Shown piece after piece: positions 11,922 through 20,599 of a DNA stretch of 64,000 nt. The notes beneath the pieces are model-generated. The model did not search any database. It saw nothing but the letters and a program-made list of their open reading frames with translations, and was not told where the DNA came from. Every line of letters starts with the position of its first letter. Positions within the stretch are counted from its first letter, which is position 1. The stretch covers positions 1 through 64,000 of the forward strand of contig NZ_BOSJ01000002.1 of the NCBI RefSeq assembly GCF_018403285.1, in the 5' to 3' direction. Source of the DNA: Paenibacillus sp. J45TS6 (GTDB lineage: Bacteria; Bacillota; Bacilli; Paenibacillales; Paenibacillaceae). The translations under genes and the position numbers were made by a program.

Positions 11922-12470
11922 CTACTCAAAGTTATACTCAGCATTAGCTAATATTGGGTGTTTTTGATCTTTATCTGAAAGAATAGGCTGACTTGTTGGC
12001 CAATCAATATTCAGTGCAAGGTCATTCCACAGTATCCCTCTGTCGTTTTCCGGTGAATAATATTCATCTACTTTATAGAGAACTTGTGTATTGGGAACTA
12101 GAGTACAGAATCCGTGTGCGAAGCCCTTAGGGACAAGCAGCTGACGTTTGTTATGCTCACTAAGAATGACTCCTACCCACTGTCCGAAAGTGGATGAGTT
12201 AGTGCGAATATCTAAGATAACATCATAAATAGCACCCGATATGACACGCACGAGTTTAGTTTGCGCTTTTGGATTTAATTGATAGTGTAATCCACGTATA
12301 ACTCCCGGCTCTGCAGAGAGCGATTGGTTATCTTGGATAAATTTATAATTAATTCCGCTCTGCTGAAAAATATCTTCATTGTAGCTCTCCATAAAAAAAC
12401 CTCGGTTGTCCCCATGGACTTTTGGTTCAATAAGACAAGCTCCTTCTAGTGCTAAAGGAGTGATGTTCAT
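11922..12470 (-). CDS. rfbC: dTDP-4-dehydrorhamnose 3,5-epimerase RfbC (RmlC)
   Basis: Epimerises C3 and C5 of dTDP-4-keto-6-deoxyglucose to the L-rhamno form. 182 aa cupin, normal length. Motifs: DNRGFFMESYN, QDNQSLS, the catalytic-His stretch GVIRGLHYQ, KLVRVISGAIYDVILD, VPKGFAHGFCT and YKVDEYYSPENDRGI. GGAGAG lies 8 nt upstream of ATG. Part of rfbACBD. Confidence 0.97.
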   Translation of the reverse strand: MNITPLALEGACLIEPKVHGDNRGFFMESYNEDIFQQSGINYKFIQDNQSLSAEPGVIRGLHYQLNPKAQTKLVRVISGAIYDVILDIRTNSSTFGQWVGVILSEHNKRQLLVPKGFAHGFCTLVPNTQVLYKVDEYYSPENDRGILWNDLALNIDWPTSQPILSDKDQKHPILANAEYNFE

Positions 12471-12487
12471 GCTTTTTCTCTCCTTTT

Positions 12488-13231
12488 TTAGATTTTCAGC
12501 TTACCGAAGTCTTCACTAAACAACAAATCCTTTGCCAGTTCGTTGGCTCTTGCCAAAGAGGCGTGCGTACCTGCATCAGTCCACCAGCCTTGAAGTACAT
12601 CAAAGCTTAATTCTCCTAACTCAATATATGCATTGTTGACGTCTGTGATTTCCAATTCGCCCCGTGCAGAAGGTTTTAAAGTTTTCACAATATTAAACAC
12701 GCGATGATCAAACATATATATCCCCGTTACTGCATAATTACTTTTTGGCTTTATCGGCTTCTCTTCTATGGATACAATACGATTTTTTTTAAGTTCGGCA
12801 ACTCCAAAACGATGGGGATCAGATACTTCTTGAAGCAATATTTTTGCACCTTCACCTTGCTGGCGAAAGTTTTCAACGTACGGGGTGATATCGTCTTCGA
12901 ATACGTTATCACCTAAAATAACTACCATTTGATCTTCACCTACAAAATGTTCAGCGAGATCAAGAGCTTGGGCTATTCCTCCAGCTTCATCTTGTACTTT
13001 ATATGTAAATGTGACTCCCATTTCTCTGCCGCTACCGAGCAGGTTGACCACATCTCCCATGTGTTCTTTGCCTGTGACGATGAGAATGTCGGTAAGCCCA
13101 GCTTTTTTAAGTTTATAAACTGAGTGAAATATCATAGGGTATTTACCGACGGGGAGCAGATGCTTATTGGTTACTTTGGTTAAAGGAAAAAGGCGGGATC
13201 CTGTCCCGCCTGCTAGAATGATACCTTTCAT
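12488..13231 (-). CDS. rfbA: Glucose-1-phosphate thymidylyltransferase RfbA (RmlA), short form
   Basis: Makes dTDP-glucose from dTTP and glucose-1-phosphate, the first step to dTDP-L-rhamnose. 247 aa, matching the shorter RmlA form found in many Gram-positives rather than the about 290-aa enterobacterial form. The nucleotidyltransferase signature GGTGSRLFPLT with LLPVGKYPM is at the N terminus; GDNVFEDD is the metal site; EEKPIKPKSNYAVTGIYMFD and WTDAGTHASL follow. GGAGGTACCCT precedes ATG. It opens the rfb group, 17 bp after the stop of the large glycosyltransferase gene. Confidence 0.95.
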   Translation of the reverse strand: MKGIILAGGTGSRLFPLTKVTNKHLLPVGKYPMIFHSVYKLKKAGLTDILIVTGKEHMGDVVNLLGSGREMGVTFTYKVQDEAGGIAQALDLAEHFVGEDQMVVILGDNVFEDDITPYVENFRQQGEGAKILLQEVSDPHRFGVAELKKNRIVSIEEKPIKPKSNYAVTGIYMFDHRVFNIVKTLKPSARGELEITDVNNAYIELGELSFDVLQGWWTDAGTHASLARANELAKDLLFSEDFGKLKI

Positions 13232-13248
13232 AGGGTACCTCCAAAACT

Positions 13249-15924
13249 TTATAATTTCTTAATCTCTTCATACACCCTTTTACAATTCTGATTATCATTA
13301 AATGTATAAAATTGATTAATCCGATCTAAATACGTCATGTCTAGATTACAATTGTTTTTCATATGTTCTATAATAGAATTCACTGTTTCTTCATAAGTAT
13401 TAAAAACTGGTCCAAATCCATCCTGCTCATAACTGAAATAATCAGGTGCTATATGATTTTCATCAAATTGAAAATAAATGACCGGCTTCCTGAGATATGC
13501 AAAATCAAATGCTAATGAAGAAAAATCTGTTACTAATAATGAAGACTCCACTAGTAATTTTTGATAACCATCGTCCCCAAATGAAATTTGTATATTATCG
13601 TTTATATCAAAATCTTCAATTTGCTGTCGAATGTTTGGATGTGGTAAAAAAATAATACTATACCCCAGTTTATTTGCCATCTCATTAAGTCTGGCATCAT
13701 TAATCAAATTATTATACATACTAAAATATTCGCTATGTTTAAAAGTTTTACTATATTTTCTTTCTCCATTTGATTGATTTAAATGAGTGACTAAATGATT
13801 TCTCCAAGTTGGACTTATCAGTATTTGCTTCTTTGACTTATTAGAGTCATTAGCATAGTTATATAGATTATCATATCGTGTCAAACCTAATAATTTTACA
13901 ACATTTCTATCATAAGTATATTTACCATTTAAAATAGCTTCATATTCTCTTTCAGTCGTTGTAGTGAATAGTTTTATATTTTTGTTATACTTATTTAACC
14001 AACTGGATAAATCATTGTGCATAATTCCATGCTGTAAAAATATAAAGTTGCTATTCATTAAATTTCTGTAATATTTACTCATACTATTAAACGGATTAAA
14101 AACCCAATCTTCGGCATGAGAAGAGATAATGTTTTTTGTTATCAACACCATAATTTTATGTCTATAGCTGCCAAAAGGGATAACTTTCCCAATCTTCTTC
14201 ATACGCGAATAATCACTTGAATTTTCATTGATCACAAATATTTTTTTGATTCTGTCCTTCTGAGTTTGGCTATACTTAAAGAGATGTTCAGCATTATCAT
14301 CAGCCTTATGTTGCCTATCCATAAAGAGCCATATTTCTTTTTTATAAAGAGCCTTAAACAAGAAATGTATATTCCTTGCAATTATAGCTTTTTTTGATCC
14401 GATTTCTTTTGAGGAATAGATAGAATAAAGATAACTGAGTTCAGTTTTCAATTTATCAAATTGGCTACTTTTTTTCTTCAATTGCAGACCATTATTCTTA
14501 TATAATAAAATCCAATCACCAGCACTATAATAAGAATTTCTAAAATTACTAATATTAGAGAATTTACCCATGTGTAAACCTATCGGAACTCTATGGTTTT
14601 GGTCAGAACTAACATAAAAATTAATAAGGTTAGTTTCCTCTAAATCCCTCAAATCAAACGTTCTAATAAAACCTTTAAATGTCTTTATTACCTTTCCTAA
14701 ACTATATAGATTTTTTTCTTCTCTATCTACATTAGTTAATTCGTAAAATGAGTTATTAATTTTAATTTCGATCTTAACTTCATCTTTATCAAATAATGAG
14801 CCAAAGTGTCCTTCAATACTTAATATATTATTATCCATGCTAATAAAGTCTAAAGTCACCTTTTGATTCTTCAGAGAATTAATATAGTTATTATTAATAT
14901 ATAATCTAATGTCATCTTTTAAATATACCTTTCTCGGTTTTTCTTTATATTTTTTTAATAAGACATCATTTTTCAGGTATAAATTCATATTTGGCATCTC
15001 AAGGATGATACTATCTTCTATATTACTAAGGGTAGCACTTAATAACTCATAAAACTCATATAACTCTTGTTCTTCGAGGACACTTGGTCTCGATTCTAAC
15101 TTTAATCTCCATTGCAAATCATACATCACTAAATATTGTGTGTATTTTGAAACAAAACCAAGCTTTCTTTTAGAATAGTCTACGACCCCCAATGAAAAAT
15201 TCTTCAAATACTCATTATACCATTCTTTTTTATGTTCACTCATCTGAATAGCAGATGAGTTATCAGGCCTTCTCCTATAGAAATATACTCCTTCTTTTAG
15301 AACACCCAAAGTACCTTTTTCTAGTATAATCTTATGTAATACTTCTGCATCTTCTGCATATTTCATATTTTCATTAAACCTAATTTTTTGAAAATATGTA
15401 GACTTGATAAAAGAACTTCCTATCTGTAACTGAATAAATCTATATTCACTAAAAACATCAACAACCTTGCTGGAGTTATATTTGTAATTGAGAATGTGAT
15501 TTCCTGACTTAGCATCAAAAAAAATAAGTGGGATAGAAACTACATCAACTTCTTTATTATTTTTTTCAAAAAAATTGAATACATTTTTTAGAGTTTCTTT
15601 ACTAAATTTATCATCAGAATCTAAGAAATTCACATACTTCCCTTGCACATATTTTAACCCCTCATTCCTAGCACTGCTTACTCCTCCGTTTTCTTTATGT
15701 ATATACACGATGTTATTTGGATACTCTTGTTGATAATTCAAACATATAGACTCACTATTATCCGGGCTTCCATCATTGACTAATATAAGTTGGATATGTT
15801 TCTCAAAATCTAATGTCTGACTAATTACGCTATCAATCGCTTCTTCAAGATATTCCTCTACTTTATAAACTGCCATTACAATGGAAAATAAGTACCTATA
15901 CTCTACGCTGTCTCTTTCCATCAT
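13249..15924 (-). CDS. Fused family 2 glycosyltransferase / CDP-glycerol glycerophosphotransferase
   Basis: 891 aa with three parts. Residues 1-about 300: GT-A glycosyltransferase (FSIVMAVYKVEEYL, VNDGSPDNS, FLDSDDKFS). About 330-500: a linker that looks mainly beta, ending GDWILLYKNNGLQLK, as seen in some TagF/TarF-like proteins. About 530-891: CDP-glycerol:poly(glycerophosphate) glycerophosphotransferase (FLQHGIMHND, ISPTWRNH, TDFSSLAFDFAYLRKPVIYF). It probably adds both a sugar and a glycerol-phosphate unit to a surface polymer on the cytoplasmic face. GGAGGTAC precedes tandem ATGs. The gene is markedly A/T-rich and its C terminus resembles that of the 16745-18943 gene. No CDP-glycerol-forming tagD is in the window. 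Confidence 0.88.
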   Translation of the reverse strand: MMERDSVEYRYLFSIVMAVYKVEEYLEEAIDSVISQTLDFEKHIQLILVNDGSPDNSESICLNYQQEYPNNIVYIHKENGGVSSARNEGLKYVQGKYVNFLDSDDKFSKETLKNVFNFFEKNNKEVDVVSIPLIFFDAKSGNHILNYKYNSSKVVDVFSEYRFIQLQIGSSFIKSTYFQKIRFNENMKYAEDAEVLHKIILEKGTLGVLKEGVYFYRRRPDNSSAIQMSEHKKEWYNEYLKNFSLGVVDYSKRKLGFVSKYTQYLVMYDLQWRLKLESRPSVLEEQELYEFYELLSATLSNIEDSIILEMPNMNLYLKNDVLLKKYKEKPRKVYLKDDIRLYINNNYINSLKNQKVTLDFISMDNNILSIEGHFGSLFDKDEVKIEIKINNSFYELTNVDREEKNLYSLGKVIKTFKGFIRTFDLRDLEETNLINFYVSSDQNHRVPIGLHMGKFSNISNFRNSYYSAGDWILLYKNNGLQLKKKSSQFDKLKTELSYLYSIYSSKEIGSKKAIIARNIHFLFKALYKKEIWLFMDRQHKADDNAEHLFKYSQTQKDRIKKIFVINENSSDYSRMKKIGKVIPFGSYRHKIMVLITKNIISSHAEDWVFNPFNSMSKYYRNLMNSNFIFLQHGIMHNDLSSWLNKYNKNIKLFTTTTEREYEAILNGKYTYDRNVVKLLGLTRYDNLYNYANDSNKSKKQILISPTWRNHLVTHLNQSNGERKYSKTFKHSEYFSMYNNLINDARLNEMANKLGYSIIFLPHPNIRQQIEDFDINDNIQISFGDDGYQKLLVESSLLVTDFSSLAFDFAYLRKPVIYFQFDENHIAPDYFSYEQDGFGPVFNTYEETVNSIIEHMKNNCNLDMTYLDRINQFYTFNDNQNCKRVYEEIKKL

Positions 15925-15940
15925 GTACCTCCAATTACAC

Positions 15941-16735
15941 TTATTTATTCGAAATTTTAGTTTTAAACCTCATAAACATATTAGGACGTTTATAACCTTG
16001 CTTTTTTATATAATCTATATACTTATTTTGAATCTTTTTCTCAAACTGCTTTAAAAGCAATTTTCTTCTGAGAAAAAGAAACTTCTTTCCAGGAATATGA
16101 TAAACTGACGTTACTATATCAAAATACTTAAATTCGGCATTTAAACTAAATCTAATCCATAAATCCCAATCCTCGAGACAATCTAAAGTTTCGTCCATCC
16201 CACCATGTTCCTCGGAAAGACTTCTTTTAAACATCACAGCTTGAATCGGAAACATATTTTGAAAGAATATTAACTCTTTGTCTAATGGAGTGTTATATCG
16301 AACCCTTTCTAATAAAACATCCATGATCAGCGGTGAGGATGAAAGATACCTCACTCTTCTTTCTAATGAAGCAGCATGAAGTACAGCATAATTTGGATTA
16401 TCTATTGCATTTTGTTTAAATAATTCGATATGGTTATGCAACAATAAATCATCATCATCTAGAAAATTAATGTATTCACCATTAGATAACCCCATCCCAA
16501 TATTAGCTGCTTTTGTTCTCCCCACTTTTTTTCCTGTAGAATAATATTTAATAGGTAAATGAGAAAACACTTGAACCATTTCTTCGGAATCTCCTTGGCC
16601 ATCTTCAACTATAATCACTTCAAAATCTTTAACCGATTGCTTATCTATACTTATAAGAGCCCGTTCCAAAAATTCAGATCTCTGACATGTACGAATTATA
16701 ATTGAAACAAACGGTTGTTCTGTATTTTTACTCAT
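15941..16735 (-). CDS. Family 2 glycosyltransferase
   Basis: 264 aa GT-A transferase: FVSIIIRTCQRSEFLERAL at the N terminus, VEDGQGDS, then the D-x-D-type NFLDDDDLLL, and LEDWDLWIRFSL near residue 185. The C terminus is strongly basic. It sits 9 bp after one fused GT2/glycerophosphotransferase gene and 16 bp before the other, clearly in the same operon. The Shine-Dalgarno is weak, so expression may depend on coupling to the upstream gene. Sugar specificity unknown. Confidence 0.87.
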   Translation of the reverse strand: MSKNTEQPFVSIIIRTCQRSEFLERALISIDKQSVKDFEVIIVEDGQGDSEEMVQVFSHLPIKYYSTGKKVGRTKAANIGMGLSNGEYINFLDDDDLLLHNHIELFKQNAIDNPNYAVLHAASLERRVRYLSSSPLIMDVLLERVRYNTPLDKELIFFQNMFPIQAVMFKRSLSEEHGGMDETLDCLEDWDLWIRFSLNAEFKYFDIVTSVYHIPGKKFLFLRRKLLLKQFEKKIQNKYIDYIKKQGYKRPNMFMRFKTKISNK

Positions 16736-16744
16736 CTAAAACAC

Positions 16745-18943
16745 TCATTTCAAGTTAATAATTGAACGATAGATCCTCTCACAATTATTTCGATCATTAA
16801 ATGCAAAAAATTGATTGACCCTTGTTTGATAAACATTGTCTATCTGAGCATTAGATGAAAGGATATAATCTAAACTGTCGTATACATCTTTTTCTTGGTT
16901 TAGGACCGGTCCAAAACCATGCTCTTCATAACTAAAATATCCTTTTTTGTAATGCTTTTGCCTGAATTGTTCTCGGTCAAATTGGTAGTAGATGACTGGC
17001 TTCCTCATGTATGCAAAGTCAAAATAAACACTTGAGTAATCAGTTATCAATATTGCAGATTCTCTGAGTAAACTTTGAATATCATAGTTTTCCTTTTTAG
17101 CGATAATTATTTTAGGATTTTCAGATTGAAAACACTCCGAAAACATTTGCATTTCATAATGAAGATAAAATACTAAACTGTAGTCTTGAGACTCGAGAAT
17201 ATTTGCAAGTCTGTCGTTTTCTAGAAAACTTTGAAAACGCCGATAATAGTCGGAATGCATGAAATTTTCATATTTATTCTCTACCTGGCTCCACGCCAGC
17301 TCTTTTCTCCAGGTTGGCATTAAAAGAATTTGTTTCTTCTTTTCTATTTTCTCATCATATAAATCATCAAAGCGTGCAAAACCTGTATATACCACTTCAT
17401 TATTCGTATAACCGAAAATTTTTGAAATATAATCGTATTCTGGTTTTGCTCCAGTTATAAATAAATCAAAAAGAGTATTATTTCGACCTAAAACATTACT
17501 TACATCATCTTTGGTTATCCCATGTTGCAAGAAGATGTATTTTTGATTAGGAGAAAAAAAACTTAAATACTTTTTGTAACTTGCATAATTCCATGGCTCA
17601 ATTGATCCTCTATGTGCGGTAACCAAAAAAATAGCATTAACAAATAACATCTTATGCATCATACTACGGTAACGGATGACATTTCCATGTATGTTTACTT
17701 TAGAATATTCTTCTTTATTATTAGTAGAAATTAAATAGTATGCATTAATATTTGGATAAGAGTTACGTAAATATTTAAAGAAACTGTAACCATTGTCTCT
17801 TGCTTCATCTCCACGCTCAGTTATGAGCCAGACATCTCTATATTTTTTATTTATCTTCAGTACTTGTGCTAGAACTACACATATTAAAACTGAAGTGATC
17901 TTTAATATAATTTTGGATTTGGTTTTCAATTTTATTACTAGACTATTACAAATCATATGGATTAAGGTTAAACAAGCAAATCCATAATAGTTATGATTTT
18001 TTAAGTGCTCAATTGTATTTTGAGAGATCCTCTTCTCCAGTTTTTGGATACATTGAGATTCTGATGAACTTAAAATACGTTTTGCTCTATTGAAATATTG
18101 TTTTTTTTCAGAATGAGAAAAAAACGACTTTGTTAAGATACTTCTTAAAAAAGGCTCTAAAGACCTTACATTAAACCAATCAATCATACTCTTGTATGCT
18201 GGATATTCTATTGCTAACTCGTTTATCTCTTCATTCAACACCAAATGATCTAAATAGCTCTCTTTATTCAGAAAATAACTATCGGTTTTTGATGGCTTAT
18301 GTTTCTCTTCCCTCTTACGGTAAAAATATTTGAATTGATTTGTCACATAAACTTTTTTTGCCTTTATTGTTGTTAAAGTAGAAAATAATGCATCCTCAAT
18401 CTGTGAATTAGTGAATATGAGCCCTTCAAGAACATTCTTAGAAAACACTTTATTACATACAGAAGTAGCAAAAATAATTTCAGGATAATCTTGTATATCT
18501 CGAATTTCTTTATCTACTGTAAATAACTTCTCAGAAGGATTTCTTTTATACATTTTATTTGTACCGCTAAAATATTCATATTCATAAATCAGAATATCCA
18601 CATTGGTGCTTTGAAAAATCTCAATAGCATACTCATAGGTATTTAGAGAGATAAAGTCATCTGCATCTACAAAGGAAATAAACGGAGCGGACGCTTCCCT
18701 GAGTCCTACATTTCGGGCAATTCCTGAACCCTGATTAATAGCCTGCTTGAATAATCGGATACACGGATAATTATTGACATATTTCTCTGCAATCTCTAAA
18801 GTACGATCTGTACTATAATCATCAATCAATATTATTTCTAAATTTTCCAGGCCAATTGTTTGATTTACTAAGGACTCCAGACACTTTTCCAAGTAATCCT
18901 CGACATTAAACATAGGGACTATTACACTTATTAAATTTGACAC
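16745..18943 (-). CDS. Fused family 2 glycosyltransferase / CDP-glycerol glycerophosphotransferase (second copy)
   Basis: 732 aa. Residues 1-about 250 are a GT-A glycosyltransferase (ISVIVPMFNVEDYLEKCL, IDDYSTDRT, FVDADDFIS). A hydrophobic stretch at about 320-360 links to a CDP-glycerol glycerophosphotransferase domain (FLQHGITKDDV, LMPTWRKEL, TDYSSVYFDFAYMRKPVIYY) at about 370-732. Unlike the 891-aa neighbour it has no beta-type linker. The two C termini are clearly related (RVNQFFAFND versus RINQFYTFND), suggesting duplication or repeated recruitment. The start is GTG at 18943 with AGGAGA 9 nt upstream. Likely role: adding alternate sugar and glycerol-phosphate residues to the exported polymer. 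Confidence 0.88.
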   Translation of the reverse strand: MSNLISVIVPMFNVEDYLEKCLESLVNQTIGLENLEIILIDDYSTDRTLEIAEKYVNNYPCIRLFKQAINQGSGIARNVGLREASAPFISFVDADDFISLNTYEYAIEIFQSTNVDILIYEYEYFSGTNKMYKRNPSEKLFTVDKEIRDIQDYPEIIFATSVCNKVFSKNVLEGLIFTNSQIEDALFSTLTTIKAKKVYVTNQFKYFYRKREEKHKPSKTDSYFLNKESYLDHLVLNEEINELAIEYPAYKSMIDWFNVRSLEPFLRSILTKSFFSHSEKKQYFNRAKRILSSSESQCIQKLEKRISQNTIEHLKNHNYYGFACLTLIHMICNSLVIKLKTKSKIILKITSVLICVVLAQVLKINKKYRDVWLITERGDEARDNGYSFFKYLRNSYPNINAYYLISTNNKEEYSKVNIHGNVIRYRSMMHKMLFVNAIFLVTAHRGSIEPWNYASYKKYLSFFSPNQKYIFLQHGITKDDVSNVLGRNNTLFDLFITGAKPEYDYISKIFGYTNNEVVYTGFARFDDLYDEKIEKKKQILLMPTWRKELAWSQVENKYENFMHSDYYRRFQSFLENDRLANILESQDYSLVFYLHYEMQMFSECFQSENPKIIIAKKENYDIQSLLRESAILITDYSSVYFDFAYMRKPVIYYQFDREQFRQKHYKKGYFSYEEHGFGPVLNQEKDVYDSLDYILSSNAQIDNVYQTRVNQFFAFNDRNNCERIYRSIINLK

Positions 18944-18962
18944 TTTTTAATTTCTCCTAAAT

Positions 18963-19688
18963 TTAATTGTTTTTAAACATTTTGCAGACTTCCTTAGGGT
19001 CTCCTTCTAGCTTTTTCTGTCCCTTTTCCAACCATAACACTCGATCGCAAATTTTCTCAACTTGTGATAAAGAATGTGAGACAAATAATACAGTAGTTCC
19101 ATCTTCAATCATGGTTCTAATCTTCTTTTCACTCTTCTCTTTAAACTTGATATCTCCAACAGATAAAACTTCATCAACAATAAGAATTTCCGGTTTCACC
19201 AAAGTTGCTATAGCAAAACCTAAGCGTGCTTTCATACCTGATGAGTAATTTTTCAAAGGCGTGTGAATAAACTGTCTCAATTCACTGAATTCTATTATCT
19301 CTTCCACCTTTGATTCAATGAATTTTCTAGGATAACCCAAAACCAGTCCATTCAAATATATATTTTCTAGACCCGATAAATCTCCATTGAATCCAGCCCC
19401 TAATTCTATTAAAGGAGCAATACTTCCATTTACCATTATTTCTCCGCTGGTCGGCTTTAATATTCCAGAAATAATCTTAAGAAGAGTACTTTTACCTGCA
19501 CCATTTAAACCAATGATACCTAGAACTTCTCCCTTTTCCACTTTAAAGCTAACATCGTTAAGTGCATAAAAATGTTGATATTGAATCTGCCTTTTAACTT
19601 TCTTTATAAGAAAATGCTTAATAGAATCTACTTTTTCAGTAGCAAGTCTATACTGCATGGAAACACTTCTCACATCTATAACACTCAT
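18963..19688 (-). CDS. ABC exporter ATP-binding subunit (Wzt/TagH-like)
   Basis: ATPase of a polysaccharide/teichoic-acid exporter. 241 aa. Walker A GLNGAGKST, signature SSGMKARLGFA and Walker B ILIVDEVLSVGD are intact, and the N-terminal VSMQYR and DSIKHFLIKKV segments are typical of the polysaccharide-export subfamily. It lacks the C-terminal carbohydrate-binding extension found in Wzt of some O antigens, so substrate choice probably rests elsewhere. ATG at 19688 has AAGGAG 6 nt upstream; an upstream in-frame TTG overlaps that Shine-Dalgarno. Paired with the permease gene 23 bp upstream. Confidence 0.92.
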   Translation of the reverse strand: MSVIDVRSVSMQYRLATEKVDSIKHFLIKKVKRQIQYQHFYALNDVSFKVEKGEVLGIIGLNGAGKSTLLKIISGILKPTSGEIMVNGSIAPLIELGAGFNGDLSGLENIYLNGLVLGYPRKFIESKVEEIIEFSELRQFIHTPLKNYSSGMKARLGFAIATLVKPEILIVDEVLSVGDIKFKEKSEKKIRTMIEDGTTVLFVSHSLSQVEKICDRVLWLEKGQKKLEGDPKEVCKMFKNN

Positions 19689-19711
19689 GTTTTTCTCCTT
19701 CAAAAATTAAT

Positions 19712-20488
19712 TTACAAATGATAAATGAACCGATCCTGCTTTTTATAAAACACAAGGAGTCCCAACGAAAAATAGACCAGTGCATAGAATATTGAAATAA
19801 GAAATTCATATAACGAAAACATTTGATTGTTTATTAATAAATCACGTAACATCTGAAGCACTGGATACATTGGATTGATTTCTATTAACCACTGAAATCT
19901 TTTCGGGATAATTTCCTCCGGATAAAAGATAGGTGTCATATACATTAAAATAAGTAATATGACAGAATAAAGATGTCCCATATCCCTAAAAAAAACAAAA
20001 ATTGTTGAAAGTAATAATCCAATCCCCATGCAAATGATCAATAAAAGAAATAATGGTACAAATAAAAAAAGGTTGTATACCGAAAATTCCATACCAGTAA
20101 ATAACATTACTAGAAATACAGGGATTAGTGATATTAAAGATGTAATAAATGAGGAACATACTTTAGATAATGGAAAGAAATATTTGGGTACATATACCTT
20201 CCGAATTAATTGATTGTTATTCACAATAGAATTCATCGCAAAGTTTGTTGATTCAGAAAAAAAGGAATATATCATTCTGCCAGTGAGAACATACACAGGA
20301 AAATTAGCTATGTTGTTTTTAAATAATTCGGAGAAAACAATGGTTAGAATAACCATCATTAATAATGGATTAATGAAGCTCCATAAGACACCCAAATAAG
20401 AGTTCTTATATTTTAATTGAATATCCTTTTTAATTAATTCAATTAATAAATCTTTATATTTATTAAAGTTAGTATAATATCTATTCAT
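19712..20488 (-). CDS. ABC exporter permease (Wzm/TagG-like)
   Basis: 258 aa membrane subunit of the ABC-2 polysaccharide exporter; moves the finished lipid-linked polymer across the membrane. Six hydrophobic segments from about residue 32 to 248. The N-terminal amphipathic DLLIELIKKDIQLKYKNSYLG and the segment MTPIFYPEEIIPKR-INPMYPVLQMLRD are the ABC-2 family hallmarks. AAGGTG precedes ATG. It is the first gene of the minus-strand run and diverges from the ligase-like gene at 20600. Confidence 0.92.
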   Translation of the reverse strand: MNRYYTNFNKYKDLLIELIKKDIQLKYKNSYLGVLWSFINPLLMMVILTIVFSELFKNNIANFPVYVLTGRMIYSFFSESTNFAMNSIVNNNQLIRKVYVPKYFFPLSKVCSSFITSLISLIPVFLVMLFTGMEFSVYNLFLFVPLFLLLIICMGIGLLLSTIFVFFRDMGHLYSVILLILMYMTPIFYPEEIIPKRFQWLIEINPMYPVLQMLRDLLINNQMFSLYEFLISIFYALVYFSLGLLVFYKKQDRFIYHL

Positions 20489-20599
20489 TAGTCACCTTAC
20501 CTAAAGTAATAATTACAGTTTCAAGCTAGCATCCTAGTATATACCAAAGAAACTATGTTAAAATATTTGTCGTATCTACTAGAAAAGGAGAATTCTACC

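Noticed and set aside
20489-20599. Divergent promoters for the exporter operon and ligase-like gene
   Set aside because: Several TATAAT-like words occur in the A/T-rich spacer but none has a properly spaced -35, so none is listed.
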